DNA of 64,000 nt, from NCBI RefSeq assembly GCF_963677125.1, contig NZ_OY781882.1, forward strand, positions 690,501-754,500, given 5' to 3'. A program made the translations under genes and the position numbers. Under the pieces are notes generated by a model. The model saw nothing but the letters and a program-made list of their open reading frames with translations. It ran no database searches and was not told the origin of the DNA. The DNA comes from an uncultured Desulfobacter sp. Lineage in GTDB: Bacteria; Desulfobacterota; Desulfobacteria; Desulfobacterales; Desulfobacteraceae. The stretch's first letter is position 1. Each line of letters starts with the position of its first letter. Positions 1-9,438 of this stretch are shown here, one piece after another.

Positions 1-1022
1 AAAAGGGTACGCTCCAGGCAATACTGGCCAATTCAGGCAATGCCAACTGTTTTACCGGTGAACAGGGCATCGCCCATGCACAGCAATGCGTTGAACTTGT
101 GGCCAAAGCCCTTAACGTTGACCCGGAACTCGTATTGGTCTCGTCCACCGGTGTGATCGGTGCGCCCTTGCCCGTGGATAAAATTGAAGCCAAAATTCCG
201 GAAGCCGTGAAAAGTCTTGATTCTTGCACGATTGTAGATTTTGCCACCGCTATCCTCACCACAGATACGTGCACCAAAATGGTGTCCCGTAATGGAAAAA
301 TAAATACATCCGGGGAGGAAAAAAGTTTTACCATTATGGGGGTTGCCAAAGGTTCCGGCATGATTCGGCCGGATATGGCCACCATGCTTTCCTATATCTT
401 TACTGATGCTGATATCTCAGGCAGCCTGCTCAAACAGGCACTGACCCATGCCGCGTCCCGTTCCTTTAACCGGATTACGGTGGACGGGGATACCAGTACA
501 AACGATACCCTTGTATGCATGGCCAACGGGGAAGGGCAGGCAGTGATTGACAATGATGAAGCCCTTGGGGTATTTCAGGCGGTTTTAGATGAGATTTGCT
601 ATGAGCTTGCTAAACGGATTGTCAAAGATGGAGAGGGTGCCACAAAGGTTGCCTCCATTACGGTGAAAGGTGCATTGACCCAGCAGGATGCATTTGCAGC
701 GGCCGAAGCCATTGCCCATTCCCCCCTGACAAAAACCGCAATTTACGGCCAGGACCCCAACTGGGGCCGGATCACTGCTGCTGCCGGCAGGTCCGGGGCC
801 ACGGTGGATCAGAATAAGATGGATTTGTATTTTGGTGATATCCTGCTGGTTCAAAATGGTCAGTGGCAGGGAAAAGCTGTGGAAAAAGAGGCAGCAGAAA
901 TAATGAAACAAGATGAGATCAGCATTGTTCTGGATCTTAATCTCGGAGAAGGCCAGGATCAGTTCTTGTTTTGTGACTTCAGCGAAAATTATGTGAAAAT
1001 TAATGCCGACTATAGATCCTGA
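1..1022 (+). CDS. argJ: Glutamate N-acetyltransferase / N-acetylglutamate synthase ArgJ (5' end missing)
   Basis: Cytoplasmic arginine-biosynthesis enzyme that moves acetyl from N-acetylornithine to glutamate; some members also make N-acetylglutamate from acetyl-CoA. The gene is cut by the left edge: the frame is open from base 3 and about 339 residues are visible, so roughly 60 N-terminal residues are missing. Visible landmarks are SSTGVIG, the self-cleavage region KGSGMI...MATML (family knowledge: cleavage falls between Ala and Thr, and Thr becomes the nucleophile), DGDTSTND and GQDPNWGRI. The end overlaps the next gene by 20 bases, which suggests translational coupling. Whether it is mono- or bifunctional cannot be told from this fragment. 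Confidence 0.96.
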   Translation, partial: KGTLQAILANSGNANCFTGEQGIAHAQQCVELVAKALNVDPELVLVSSTGVIGAPLPVDKIEAKIPEAVKSLDSCTIVDFATAILTTDTCTKMVSRNGKINTSGEEKSFTIMGVAKGSGMIRPDMATMLSYIFTDADISGSLLKQALTHAASRSFNRITVDGDTSTNDTLVCMANGEGQAVIDNDEALGVFQAVLDEICYELAKRIVKDGEGATKVASITVKGALTQQDAFAAAEAIAHSPLTKTAIYGQDPNWGRITAAAGRSGATVDQNKMDLYFGDILLVQNGQWQGKAVEKEAAEIMKQDEISIVLDLNLGEGQDQFLFCDFSENYVKINADYRS

Positions 1023-1734
1023 AACAGTGCAAGGCATCCGGCTGCAAAAAATTTTAGCCCATAGCGGGATTTGTTCGCGCAGAAAAGCAGAAACACTGAT
1101 CCTTGAGGGCAGGGTGTCCGTGAATGGAACGGTGGTAAAAGCGCTTGGCACCAAGGCAGATCCAATAAAGGATAAAATCTGCCTTGACGGCAAGCAGGTC
1201 CCCTATACATCAAACAAAAAACGCGAATATACCTATCTTGCCGTAAACAAACCCAAAGGGGTGGTGACAACCTGCAGTCAGAAAAATGCAAAAATTATTT
1301 TGGACCTTGTGGCGGTCAAACAAAGGGTCTATCCCGTTGGGCGGCTGGATAAGGATTCCGTGGGGCTCGTTTTGCTCACCGATGACGGTGATTTGCATAA
1401 CCGGTTATCCCACCCCTCCCATGACCATGAAAAAGAATATTTGGTGTATGCAGCCCGGCCTGTGAGCGACCAGGATTTGACTGCCATGGCCCAGGGCATG
1501 GTGATCGACGGAAAAAAAACCCGGCGGGCCAGGGTCCGCCGGGTTTCTGAAAACGGATTTAAAATTATTTTAAAGCAGGGGTTAAATCGCCAGATCCGAA
1601 AAATGGTGGGCAAAACCGGCAATCAGGTGACCATGCTCAAACGGATTCGCATGGCCAATATTCGTCTTGGCAGTCTGGCTCCCGGAAAATGGCGACATCT
1701 CACTGAAAAAGAGGTGAAAACCCTAAGACAATGA
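1003..1734 (+). CDS. RsuA/RluB-family pseudouridine synthase
   Basis: Converts a uridine of ribosomal RNA to pseudouridine. The 243-residue protein has an N-terminal S4 RNA-binding domain (about residues 13-60, RLQKILAHSGICSRRKAE) followed by the catalytic domain. That domain carries the motif GRLDKDSVGLVLLTDDG, whose Asp is the catalytic residue in this family, then HEKEYLV and LNRQIRKM. The ATG at 1003 lies inside argJ in another frame. The 3' end overlaps trpS, which converges on it, by 12 bases. Sequence reading alone does not decide whether the target is 16S (RsuA) or 23S (RluB/E/F) rRNA, so no symbol is given. Confidence 0.93.
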   Translation: MPTIDPETVQGIRLQKILAHSGICSRRKAETLILEGRVSVNGTVVKALGTKADPIKDKICLDGKQVPYTSNKKREYTYLAVNKPKGVVTTCSQKNAKIILDLVAVKQRVYPVGRLDKDSVGLVLLTDDGDLHNRLSHPSHDHEKEYLVYAARPVSDQDLTAMAQGMVIDGKKTRRARVRRVSENGFKIILKQGLNRQIRKMVGKTGNQVTMLKRIRMANIRLGSLAPGKWRHLTEKEVKTLRQ

Positions 1735-2733
1735 TTGAATACCTACGCTCTTTCTGACTTTATCCAGGAAGGGCACGGAATATTCCCTGGCTCGAATGGC
1801 CCCTTTTTTCAAAATATCTTCAATATCTTTGGGATTTGCCATCAGTTCTTCGTACCGCTGTCTGGGTTCTTTTAAAATATCGTTGATGTATTCAAACAAC
1901 TCCTGTTTCATGGCACCCCAGGCGATTCCTTCCCGGTACCGCCGGGCCAGGTCTTGGGTTTGCTCCTCGGTGGCAAAAGCCCGGTAAATTGAAAACAAGG
2001 TACAGGTATCGGGATCTTTGGGTTCATCGGGCCCTAAAGAGTTGGTCTGGATTTTCATGATCATTTTACGCAGCCGTTTTTCCGTATCAAACAGCGGAAT
2101 AAAATTGTTGTAGCTTTTACTCATTTTGCGTCCGTCAAGACCTGAAAGCACAGCTGCCGTTTCATCCACAACCACCTCGGGCAGAACAAACAATTCCTTG
2201 TAAGTGTGATTGAATCTTGCAGCGATATCTCTTGTCATTTCAAGGTGCTGGATTTGATCTTTGCCCACGGGAACTTTGGCGGCATTAAACATGAGGATGT
2301 CGGCGGCCATGAGAATGGGGTAGGAAAAAAGACCCATGGTTACACCCTGGTCCGCATCTTTTCTTTCCTGTTCCTCATTTTCCTGGACTGCTGCCTTGTA
2401 TGCGTGTGCGCGGTTCATCAGCCCCTTGGCTGTCAGACAGGTTAAAATCCACGTCAGTTCAGGAATTTCAGGGATATCAGACTGCCGGTAAAACACACAA
2501 TTGTCGTAATCCAATCCTAAAGCAATCCAGGCGGCTGCAATTTCAAGGGTGGATGTTTTTCGTTTTTTGGGATCATGATTTTTTATCAGAGAGTGGTAAT
2601 CTGCCAGAAAATAGTATGAGGTCAAGTCCGGATTTTTACTGGATTCAACGGCCGGACGAATTGCCCCCACATAATTGCCGAGATGAGGCGTTCCCGATGT
2701 GGTAATACCGGTTAAATAGTCTGCGTTTTTCAT
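1723..2733 (-). CDS. trpS: Tryptophanyl-tRNA synthetase
   Basis: Class I aminoacyl-tRNA synthetase that charges tRNA-Trp with tryptophan using ATP in the cytoplasm. The 336-residue length is normal for bacterial TrpRS. The HIGH-type signature is near the N-terminus (TPHLGNYVGAI) and the KMSKS loop is intact (GRKMSKSYNN). ATG start at 2733 with AGGA seven bases upstream. It converges on the pseudouridine synthase gene with a 12-base overlap of coding ends. The next gene upstream on the same strand (stop at 2844) is 110 bases away, so co-transcription with the signalling operon is possible but not shown. Confidence 0.97.
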   Translation of the reverse strand: MKNADYLTGITTSGTPHLGNYVGAIRPAVESSKNPDLTSYYFLADYHSLIKNHDPKKRKTSTLEIAAAWIALGLDYDNCVFYRQSDIPEIPELTWILTCLTAKGLMNRAHAYKAAVQENEEQERKDADQGVTMGLFSYPILMAADILMFNAAKVPVGKDQIQHLEMTRDIAARFNHTYKELFVLPEVVVDETAAVLSGLDGRKMSKSYNNFIPLFDTEKRLRKMIMKIQTNSLGPDEPKDPDTCTLFSIYRAFATEEQTQDLARRYREGIAWGAMKQELFEYINDILKEPRQRYEELMANPKDIEDILKKGAIRAREYSVPFLDKVRKSVGIQSLS

Positions 2734-2843
2734 TTATATTCCTAAAGAATTAATTAGTGTTATGCAAATGAGGGAAGTACCAGAATCTTGTCTATTTTTC
2801 AAGTTATGCCTTTGCAATGGAGAAAATTTGTCCGACCTCTGAT

Positions 2844-3644
2844 TCAGTTGTCAGGGTTGAATTGCTCCATAATCTGATCAATGGCGTTTTGATCCAAACT
2901 TGTATCGTCATCGGACAGAAAAGCCGAAACAGTGCTTTGCTTGTCGATTTTTTTGCGGTGCGTTTGATCCTGTCCCGGATGCAGGATGGTTTTCATGGAA
3001 ATGGCAATTTTAGAAAGTTCGTTTAACTGCTGGTGGACCCGGTCTGTGAACTGAAGATTGAGCTCTGCCATATCCAATGTTTTGAGCGCTTGGTTAAGAT
3101 CAGTTCTAAGGTTTTCCAGGGTGCTTGAAAGGCGGGCTGATGACTTGAATAATTCTTTTTGGGAGGTGGATATTTTTTGATCAAGCGCCAGGGTGTTCAT
3201 CAGATTATTTAATTTTCTAAGCAGCAGTCTGCTGATTTTCAAAAGGCTGTCTTTATCCTGAATCAGCTCCTGGTACTTGAGGATGGTGTGGGTTTTGGCA
3301 AGGGTTATGCTTGGCTCAATGGGTTTGGGAATAAAGTCAAAGGCCCCGGCTTTATATGCTTTAAGGATATCATCCTTATGATTCAATCCGGAGACAAAAA
3401 CCACTGGAATACCAGATATTTCCGGGCTTTTTTTTAAAAGTTTACAGGTTTGGAATCCATCAAGTTCCGGCATATCCCCATCCAGAAATATAAGATCAGG
3501 ATGCTGGGCCATGGCAATTTCAATTCCCTCCCTACCTGATGCCGCTTTGGCGGTTTGAAATCCGTGTTTATCAAAAAGAGTTGCAATGATGTTGCGGCTG
3601 ATCAGATCATCGTCAATTACGAGAATTAAATGGGGCGTTGACAT
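2844..3644 (-). CDS. Response regulator with receiver domain and alpha-helical C-terminus
   Basis: Two-component receiver protein, last gene of a four-gene minus-strand signalling operon. ATG at 3644 is chosen over an upstream in-frame start at 3854 because the protein then begins MSTPHLILVIDDD, directly at the receiver fold, with TTGGAG eight bases before it. The REC domain (about residues 5-122) shows the acidic DDD cluster, the phospho-acceptor Asp in LDGDMPELDG and the Lys of PKPIEP. Residues about 125-266 have no recognised output domain; they look helical and end in an acidic tail. It is probably phosphorylated by the hybrid kinase encoded upstream, and may act through protein contacts rather than DNA binding. 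Confidence 0.88.
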   Translation of the reverse strand: MSTPHLILVIDDDLISRNIIATLFDKHGFQTAKAASGREGIEIAMAQHPDLIFLDGDMPELDGFQTCKLLKKSPEISGIPVVFVSGLNHKDDILKAYKAGAFDFIPKPIEPSITLAKTHTILKYQELIQDKDSLLKISRLLLRKLNNLMNTLALDQKISTSQKELFKSSARLSSTLENLRTDLNQALKTLDMAELNLQFTDRVHQQLNELSKIAISMKTILHPGQDQTHRKKIDKQSTVSAFLSDDDTSLDQNAIDQIMEQFNPDN

Positions 3645-3669
3645 AATGGGCTCCAAGTATGAATTAGGG

Positions 3670-4566
3670 TTATGATTGGGCCATGCGCACACAGTTCCTG
3701 CCTTCATTTTTTGCTGAATACAAGGCCTCGTCAGCCTTTTTAATGAGCGTTTCAGCATTGTTCTCACCGGCAGATGAAAATGATGAAATACCGAAGCTTG
3801 AGGTAATATGGATGGGGGACCTGTGTGTTGATATGTGCATCGGTGTTGTTTCAATTTTGATTCTCATACGTTCTGCGATGTCCCGGCCTTCCTTGATCGA
3901 ACAGTCCGGCAAACATAGAATAAACTCCTCACCGCCATAACGGCCGATAAAATCATAGGGCCGTACGGTCTGAGCCATCTGCGATACAAACTGCTTGAGC
4001 ACCCGGTCTCCTGCAATGTGGCCGTACTGGTCATTTACCTGCTTGAAATGGTCTATGTCGGTCATGAGCAAAGATAAAGGTATCTTGTTACGGGCTGCCC
4101 GTTCAAGCTCCTCGTCTAATTTTTCCATGAAGGCCCTGCGATTCAAGGTGCCTGTCAATGAATCATTTCGGGCAAGTTCCAGCACTTTTTCTTCAAGTCT
4201 GATAATCCGTTCGCCGATGAGAATACGGTATTTGAGTTCAACATAGTCAATGGGCTTGGTTAAAAAATCGTCTGCGCCGGCTTCAAGTCCCTTGAGAATA
4301 TCCTTTTGTTCCCCTTTGGCTGTAAGAATAATAAAGTAGATGTACCTTGGTCCCGCTTGGTCACGCACGTTGCGGCAGAGCTGCAACCCGTCCATTTCAG
4401 GCATCATCCAGTCGGAAATGACTATGTTTGGGCAGCCCGGTTTGCTGATGATATCCCAGGCCTGCCCCCCATCCGAGGTGGATACAACCTGGTATCCCCA
4501 TTTTTTAAGGTTATTTTCAAGAATAGCTCTGAATATGGGATCATCTTCAGCAATTAAAATTTTCAT
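3670..4566 (-). CDS. REC-GGDEF response regulator (diguanylate cyclase)
   Basis: Makes the second messenger cyclic di-GMP from two GTP once its receiver is phosphorylated. The 298 residues comprise a REC domain (about 2-118; EDD at 7-9, phospho-Asp D52, Lys of TKP) and a GGDEF domain (about 130-298). The active site is GGEEF at 211-215, a functional variant. The product-inhibition site RxxD (RPYD, 202-205) stands the usual five residues before it, so an active, feedback-controlled enzyme is expected. The start overlaps the end of the hybrid kinase gene by 20 bases, which argues for translational coupling with its likely phosphodonor. The regulator gene follows after 25 bases. Confidence 0.95.
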   Translation of the reverse strand: MKILIAEDDPIFRAILENNLKKWGYQVVSTSDGGQAWDIISKPGCPNIVISDWMMPEMDGLQLCRNVRDQAGPRYIYFIILTAKGEQKDILKGLEAGADDFLTKPIDYVELKYRILIGERIIRLEEKVLELARNDSLTGTLNRRAFMEKLDEELERAARNKIPLSLLMTDIDHFKQVNDQYGHIAGDRVLKQFVSQMAQTVRPYDFIGRYGGEEFILCLPDCSIKEGRDIAERMRIKIETTPMHISTHRSPIHITSSFGISSFSSAGENNAETLIKKADEALYSAKNEGRNCVRMAQS

Positions 4567-7500
4567 GGCTCATCTTTTCAATCGTCATTTTAAGTTCAGA
4601 TTCGAACAGCGCTACTTCTTTTTCCAATTTTGACAACAGCACTTTAATCCGGCTAAGGTCACCTGTTTTTGCCTGGAGCTCCAATTCGTTTGCGTGTTGC
4701 TGAGCACCAAGGGCCCTAAAATTGCTCAAGGCCCCTTTCAGGCCATGGGCAGCCTTTGCCAATGCCGGACCATCTTCAGTCTCAATCGCCTTTTGGATGG
4801 CATCCATATGATCGGTCCGGTTCTGGAAGAACATTTCAGAAATCTGGAAGAAAAATTTTGTATCGTTATCCACTGCCTCCATGACTTTGGGCAGATCAAA
4901 AAGTTGGGGCTGGTTCGGCGCATGATCTATATCCTGCTTTGCCTTGGAGGTGACACCCGCCTTTTTAGTGCCGGGTGTTTGATCGAATATAGTTCCAGGG
5001 TCAAAAGGTGTTGACTCAGACGGTTCGGATAAGGGTTGGGCCTCTACATTCAAATACCGGCAAAGTGCCATGTAAAGTTCATTGGGCTCGACCGGCTTTG
5101 AAATATGGGCATTGGCACCAAAATGGATTGCCCTGTCCACTTCATCGGATAAGGCGGCAGCTGATAACGCTACGATCGGCAAATTTTTATCCGTTTTGCG
5201 GATGGTGTAAATTGCCTCAAATCCATCCATAACCGGCATCTGAAGATCCATGAAAATAAGATCCGGTCGCGTTTTGGCCACTATATCCACTGCCTGGCGA
5301 CCGTTTCTCGCGGTCAGCAGGTCTGCTCCCGTCCGATTTAAAAGGCGAACGGCCACCTCCAGGTTTAAATCAATATCTTCCACCACCAGAATGGAAAAAC
5401 CTGTTAAGTCCGGGGGCGCAATTTTGTATGAATTTTCCAGATTCTCCTTTAGCTTGGCGGGGTCGCCCAATGCCATGCCGATCTCAAAATAAAAAGTGCT
5501 GCCCTGATTTTCCTTGGATTTAACTTTTAATTCACTTCCCATTAACTGAGCCAGGCGCCTGCTGATGGCAAGTCCAAGACCGGTACCGCCGAACCGCCTG
5601 GTGGTGGTTGAATCCGCCTGGGAAAAGGCCTCAAATATTTTTTTCTGCTGTTCCGGGCTGATGCCGATACCAGTATCTTTAACTGAAAAAAGCAGTCTTA
5701 TTTGTTTTTCTTCATGATTTGCCTCTTTCAAGCTGATTTGCCCTTTTACTCCGCCTTTGTGGGTAAATTTGACGGCGTTGCTTAAAAGATTCATTAAAAT
5801 TTGTCTGAGCCTGTGAGCATCGCCCTGGACCACTTCGGGTACATCCGGTGATATGATGATTGAAAAATCAATTCCTTTCTCCTGGGCCAAGGGGGATAAC
5901 GTGGAGTCAATGGGCAGCAGCATCTCTTTTAGAGAAAAATCATGCACATCAATGTCAACCTTCCCTGCTTCAATTTTGGAAAAATCCAGAATATCATTGA
6001 TAATATCCAGGAGAATTCTGGATGAAAAGTCTATTTTTTTGGCAAAATCCAACTGCTGGTCTGTTAAATCGGTTTCAAGCAGAAAGCGGCTCATGCCTAT
6101 GATGGCATTCATTGGGGTCCGGATTTCATGGGACATATTGGCTAAAAATTCCGATTTTGCCGCATTGGCTTTTTCCGCTTGTTGGCGGGCGTTAATCAAC
6201 GCCTTTTTGGCGGCTTCCTGATCAGTCATATCAACAAAGGTTAAAATATAACCTTCCTCAAAAAGCCGGCCGCCAACCAGCATATCTCTATAGACACCAT
6301 CCTGGCATAACAGTTTGTACATGTCTGGCTGGATCATGCCCTTTTGTTTTGGGGCCTGTTCAAGAGATGTCAAAAATCGGGTGCGACTCTCTTTGCCGAT
6401 CTCATTGTCCGGAAACATTTTTTCAAGTGCATGATTAATATCAAAAAATTCTTGTTCACCATATCCCAGCAGCGTTGTAAAGGCATTGTTTCTCCGGTAG
6501 ATCCACCCTTGGTCATTGACATAGATGATAGGAATCGGAACCAGGGTAAATATGGTTTCAAATCCTTTTTTAGAGGCCTTGATCTGGGCTTCTTTGGCCA
6601 GCCTGTCGGAAATATCCCTGAAACTTACAACGGATCCTGTAATCCGACCCCGATCAATTATGGGTGAAGAGACATAGCTGACTGCAAAGGCGCTGCCGTC
6701 TTTTCGCCAGAAGACTTCATTGTCAATTTTGCGTTTCTCGCCGTCATTCAAAGCGAAATGAAGGGGGCATTCCTTTTCTTCATAGGGACAACTGTCAGCA
6801 TGGCTGTGATGAAATACTTGGTGGGAACTTCTACCTATAATCTGATCTTGGGTCCAGCCGATCATTTTTTCTGCCGCCGGGTTTATAAAGGTGAGGTTGC
6901 CGTGAATATCGACCCCGTATATCCCGTCCCCGCTGGATGACAAAATCAGGTCGTTTTTTTTATAAAGATCGGCAATCGTTTGTGCATCTTTTTTTTGCTG
7001 GTTCAGCACGCGATTGCGCTGGGCTAAAAGAAAGCCGATCAAAAGAGAAATAAAAAGAAGAATTGTAATGAGGATGGGTTGCGCGGAGCCATAAATGAAT
7101 GATTTTTTCTTGATGCTCTCTTTGGTGATAAAGTGAAACAGATGCCAGTGCGTTGAACTGTCAATCGTACCGACATCCACCTGTTGTGCTTTTAAAATAG
7201 AAATTGGAACAGGCAGCCCACTGGCCAAAAAAATGCCCTGGTCGGTTTTAATTTGCTTTTTTCCTGTTAGCGCAGCCTGCCAGGCTTCTGGAAAATCGAT
7301 GGAAAAACGCTGATCTTGCTTGGCACTGAACATAAAGGCAAACTCTTTGTCCGGGAACAGTTCCGACTTCAGATAGTAGCCGTTTTCATTGACAAGAAAA
7401 CTGTAATGCATGTTGCCGCCGGAGTTGTGCATTTGGTTTTTGTCAAACAAGTCTTCCAACAAGGTTTTGGCTAAAAAGTTCATCACCAGAACTGCCTGGG

Positions 7501-8068
7501 GCGCCCCTGTTTGATTTTTTATGGGCAGGGCAAATCGAATCATGGGTTTGTGGGGGACTTCGACTTTTCCCTGTTCCACGTTTAAATCCAAAGGAGAGAT
7601 AAATGTTTGATTGGTCGGCAGCATAAGGGCTTCTTTGAAATAATAGCGGTTCACCTTGTTTTGAAGGTTTGCCCGGGGGACCTTATTGCATTTGCCGTCG
7701 TTAAAATTAATGCGTACCAGCTCCTGGCCGTCGGCTTGGATTAGGCGAATCTGATCATAGATTTCGTAAAAACGGCAAACCGAACGCATCATCTGTGTAA
7801 CCGCCTGATGCCTTTCCTGGGTTGGGTTGGCCAGAAACCCCGCTATACACGGAGACTGGGCAAGGACATGAAGATCGGCGATGCGTTCATGAAACATGGA
7901 CTGGATCTGGTGCTCAGCCTTCATCACATGGCCGATATCATGACTGATATCTACTTTGAGGCGGTTTTTATCATATAGAGTCAACAAAGGGAAAACCACC
8001 GCAGCTACAATGATGAAGGTCAGGATAAAATATTGCACCCAATAACGTAAAAATTTCTTATTCCGCAC
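4547..8068 (-). CDS. Hybrid sensor histidine kinase (Cache-like sensor, 2 PAS, HK, REC, Hpt)
   Basis: Inner-membrane sensor kinase of 1173 residues containing a full phosphorelay. TM1 is about 12-32, a large periplasmic domain (Cache-like by position and size) covers about 35-325, and TM2 is about 327-350. PAS1 (372-490) contains a Cys-Pro pair, CPYEEKECP. PAS2 is about 503-620. HisKA has H647 in MSHEIRTPMN. HATPase covers about 750-865 (DTGIGIS, GGTGLGL). REC covers about 891-1008 (phospho-Asp D941), and Hpt about 1065-1165 (H1108 in AAHGLKG). The GTG start at 8068 lies 24 bases after the EAL gene. The two downstream genes encode receivers, the obvious targets of the Hpt phosphate. The signal sensed is unknown. 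Confidence 0.94.
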   Translation of the reverse strand: MRNKKFLRYWVQYFILTFIIVAAVVFPLLTLYDKNRLKVDISHDIGHVMKAEHQIQSMFHERIADLHVLAQSPCIAGFLANPTQERHQAVTQMMRSVCRFYEIYDQIRLIQADGQELVRINFNDGKCNKVPRANLQNKVNRYYFKEALMLPTNQTFISPLDLNVEQGKVEVPHKPMIRFALPIKNQTGAPQAVLVMNFLAKTLLEDLFDKNQMHNSGGNMHYSFLVNENGYYLKSELFPDKEFAFMFSAKQDQRFSIDFPEAWQAALTGKKQIKTDQGIFLASGLPVPISILKAQQVDVGTIDSSTHWHLFHFITKESIKKKSFIYGSAQPILITILLFISLLIGFLLAQRNRVLNQQKKDAQTIADLYKKNDLILSSSGDGIYGVDIHGNLTFINPAAEKMIGWTQDQIIGRSSHQVFHHSHADSCPYEEKECPLHFALNDGEKRKIDNEVFWRKDGSAFAVSYVSSPIIDRGRITGSVVSFRDISDRLAKEAQIKASKKGFETIFTLVPIPIIYVNDQGWIYRRNNAFTTLLGYGEQEFFDINHALEKMFPDNEIGKESRTRFLTSLEQAPKQKGMIQPDMYKLLCQDGVYRDMLVGGRLFEEGYILTFVDMTDQEAAKKALINARQQAEKANAAKSEFLANMSHEIRTPMNAIIGMSRFLLETDLTDQQLDFAKKIDFSSRILLDIINDILDFSKIEAGKVDIDVHDFSLKEMLLPIDSTLSPLAQEKGIDFSIIISPDVPEVVQGDAHRLRQILMNLLSNAVKFTHKGGVKGQISLKEANHEEKQIRLLFSVKDTGIGISPEQQKKIFEAFSQADSTTTRRFGGTGLGLAISRRLAQLMGSELKVKSKENQGSTFYFEIGMALGDPAKLKENLENSYKIAPPDLTGFSILVVEDIDLNLEVAVRLLNRTGADLLTARNGRQAVDIVAKTRPDLIFMDLQMPVMDGFEAIYTIRKTDKNLPIVALSAAALSDEVDRAIHFGANAHISKPVEPNELYMALCRYLNVEAQPLSEPSESTPFDPGTIFDQTPGTKKAGVTSKAKQDIDHAPNQPQLFDLPKVMEAVDNDTKFFFQISEMFFQNRTDHMDAIQKAIETEDGPALAKAAHGLKGALSNFRALGAQQHANELELQAKTGDLSRIKVLLSKLEKEVALFESELKMTIEKMSHENFNC

Positions 8069-8092
8069 AGATGCCCCATTGCGTTTTTTAAG

Positions 8093-9163
8093 TTAAATCG
8101 GGATATTGGGCAGAGGCGGCACAGCAGACGGTTTGGCAAACAGATACCCCTGGATATAGGTCGCCCCGTTACCTACCAGCCACTGCCATTCTTCTGTACG
8201 CTCAACCCCTTCCGCGATTGATTCGATTCCAAGATTTTCAGCCAAGTCCAATAAATTTTTAACAATCATGCCTTTGTAGGGATCCTGGTCTACATCCCGG
8301 ATCAGTTCCATATCTATTTTAATAAAATCGGGTTTAATATGGTGCAGCATATTTAAAGAGGAGTATCCTGCCCCCATATCATCCAAAGCAATGCGAAACC
8401 CCCTGTTTCGATAAAAACGGATAATGTTTAAAAGGTGCTTGATGTCCCGGACCTGATCGGTTTCCACCACTTCAAAAACAATTTTGTCTGGTGAAATGCC
8501 TGTTTCTTTAATCGTCTCCATGGTGGTTTTCAGGCAATGCTTGGGGTCATAAATGGTTGTAGGGTTAAAATTGATGAAAATGTTATGCGAAATGTTTTGG
8601 CGGGCAGCATCTTTTACTGCAGTTTGTCGGGATACCCGGTCCAGGTGAAAAAGCATATCCATGGACCGCGCAGTACCAAATAATTCAGGCGGGTAAATAA
8701 TTTTGCCGTCAACGCCTTTTCCCCTGATCAGGCATTCGTAAGCAAAGACCAGATCAGGACGCATTGCGTTGACAATAGGCTGAAACCAGGATAACAGTCT
8801 CTTTTCATCTAAAAGTTTAATAAACCACTGGTTGTTAGAGAGTGATAAAAATTCTTCGAGGGTCTGTACGGATTTAAAATAATCAATGGAGATCTTTTGT
8901 CCTTCGGGAAGAAACAGGCATTTTGTATCTTTTAACTCCATCGCATTTAAGTAGGATAGAAAATCCCGGCAGAATCCGCATGCAAAATTTTTAATGTAGG
9001 GGATGGCCAGGACATTTGCAGCAGGGTGTTCTATGCCGACCGAATGGTTTTTTAAAATGCGCTCAATTGACTTTAATGTCGGTTCCATAGGCGGTGATAG
9101 GTATAGTGTCCCGTTTGGAAACCGGATGTCTGGTAATGCTTCACAACGACTGCATTTAGCCAT
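8093..9163 (-). CDS. EAL-domain c-di-GMP phosphodiesterase with N-terminal CxxC pairs
   Basis: First gene of the signalling operon; expected to hydrolyse cyclic di-GMP to pGpG. The EAL domain spans about residues 122-350. The signature reads ECL (143-145) rather than EAL. The other catalytic positions look present: N200, E231, D261-D262 in ALDDMGAGYSSL, K282, E318 in IAEGVE and the QGY.FAKP end. The N-terminal 120 residues carry two CxxC pairs (C4/C7 and C62/C65), a possible metal or redox site; this is an inference from spacing only. ATG at 9163 with AAGG upstream. It is co-transcribed with the kinase and diguanylate cyclase, so the operon encodes both making and breaking of the messenger. 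Confidence 0.92.
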   Translation of the reverse strand: MAKCSRCEALPDIRFPNGTLYLSPPMEPTLKSIERILKNHSVGIEHPAANVLAIPYIKNFACGFCRDFLSYLNAMELKDTKCLFLPEGQKISIDYFKSVQTLEEFLSLSNNQWFIKLLDEKRLLSWFQPIVNAMRPDLVFAYECLIRGKGVDGKIIYPPELFGTARSMDMLFHLDRVSRQTAVKDAARQNISHNIFINFNPTTIYDPKHCLKTTMETIKETGISPDKIVFEVVETDQVRDIKHLLNIIRFYRNRGFRIALDDMGAGYSSLNMLHHIKPDFIKIDMELIRDVDQDPYKGMIVKNLLDLAENLGIESIAEGVERTEEWQWLVGNGATYIQGYLFAKPSAVPPLPNIPI

Positions 9164-9438
9164 TCAAGAACCTTTCAAATGAAAATATGCGTTGATGCTG
9201 CATATTGATAGAACGACCTAACACCTAAACAGACCACTTATGAATTTTGTCACGTACAAAGCACATGTAAACTTTCATCCAAAGAAATAGGTCAACTATT
9301 TCAAAAATAAAAATTTGCCGGAATTAAAGTGATCTGTAAATTTAAAGGTTTCGGTCGGTCATATGTATAGAATTATTATCTTCCTTAAATGCTTAAGCAA
9401 AATTCACTAAAAAGTCAACTGATGTTAAATATAACCTA

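Noticed and set aside
585..1193. Long antisense open frame across argJ and the pseudouridine synthase gene
   Set aside because: It shadows two well-recognised genes, has no ribosome site and its translation resembles no protein. The same applies to other long opposite-strand frames across recognised genes.
9164..9438. c-di-GMP riboswitch or promoter cluster upstream of the EAL gene
   Set aside because: The 275 AT-rich bases show no GEMM-type conserved core and no clear promoter.
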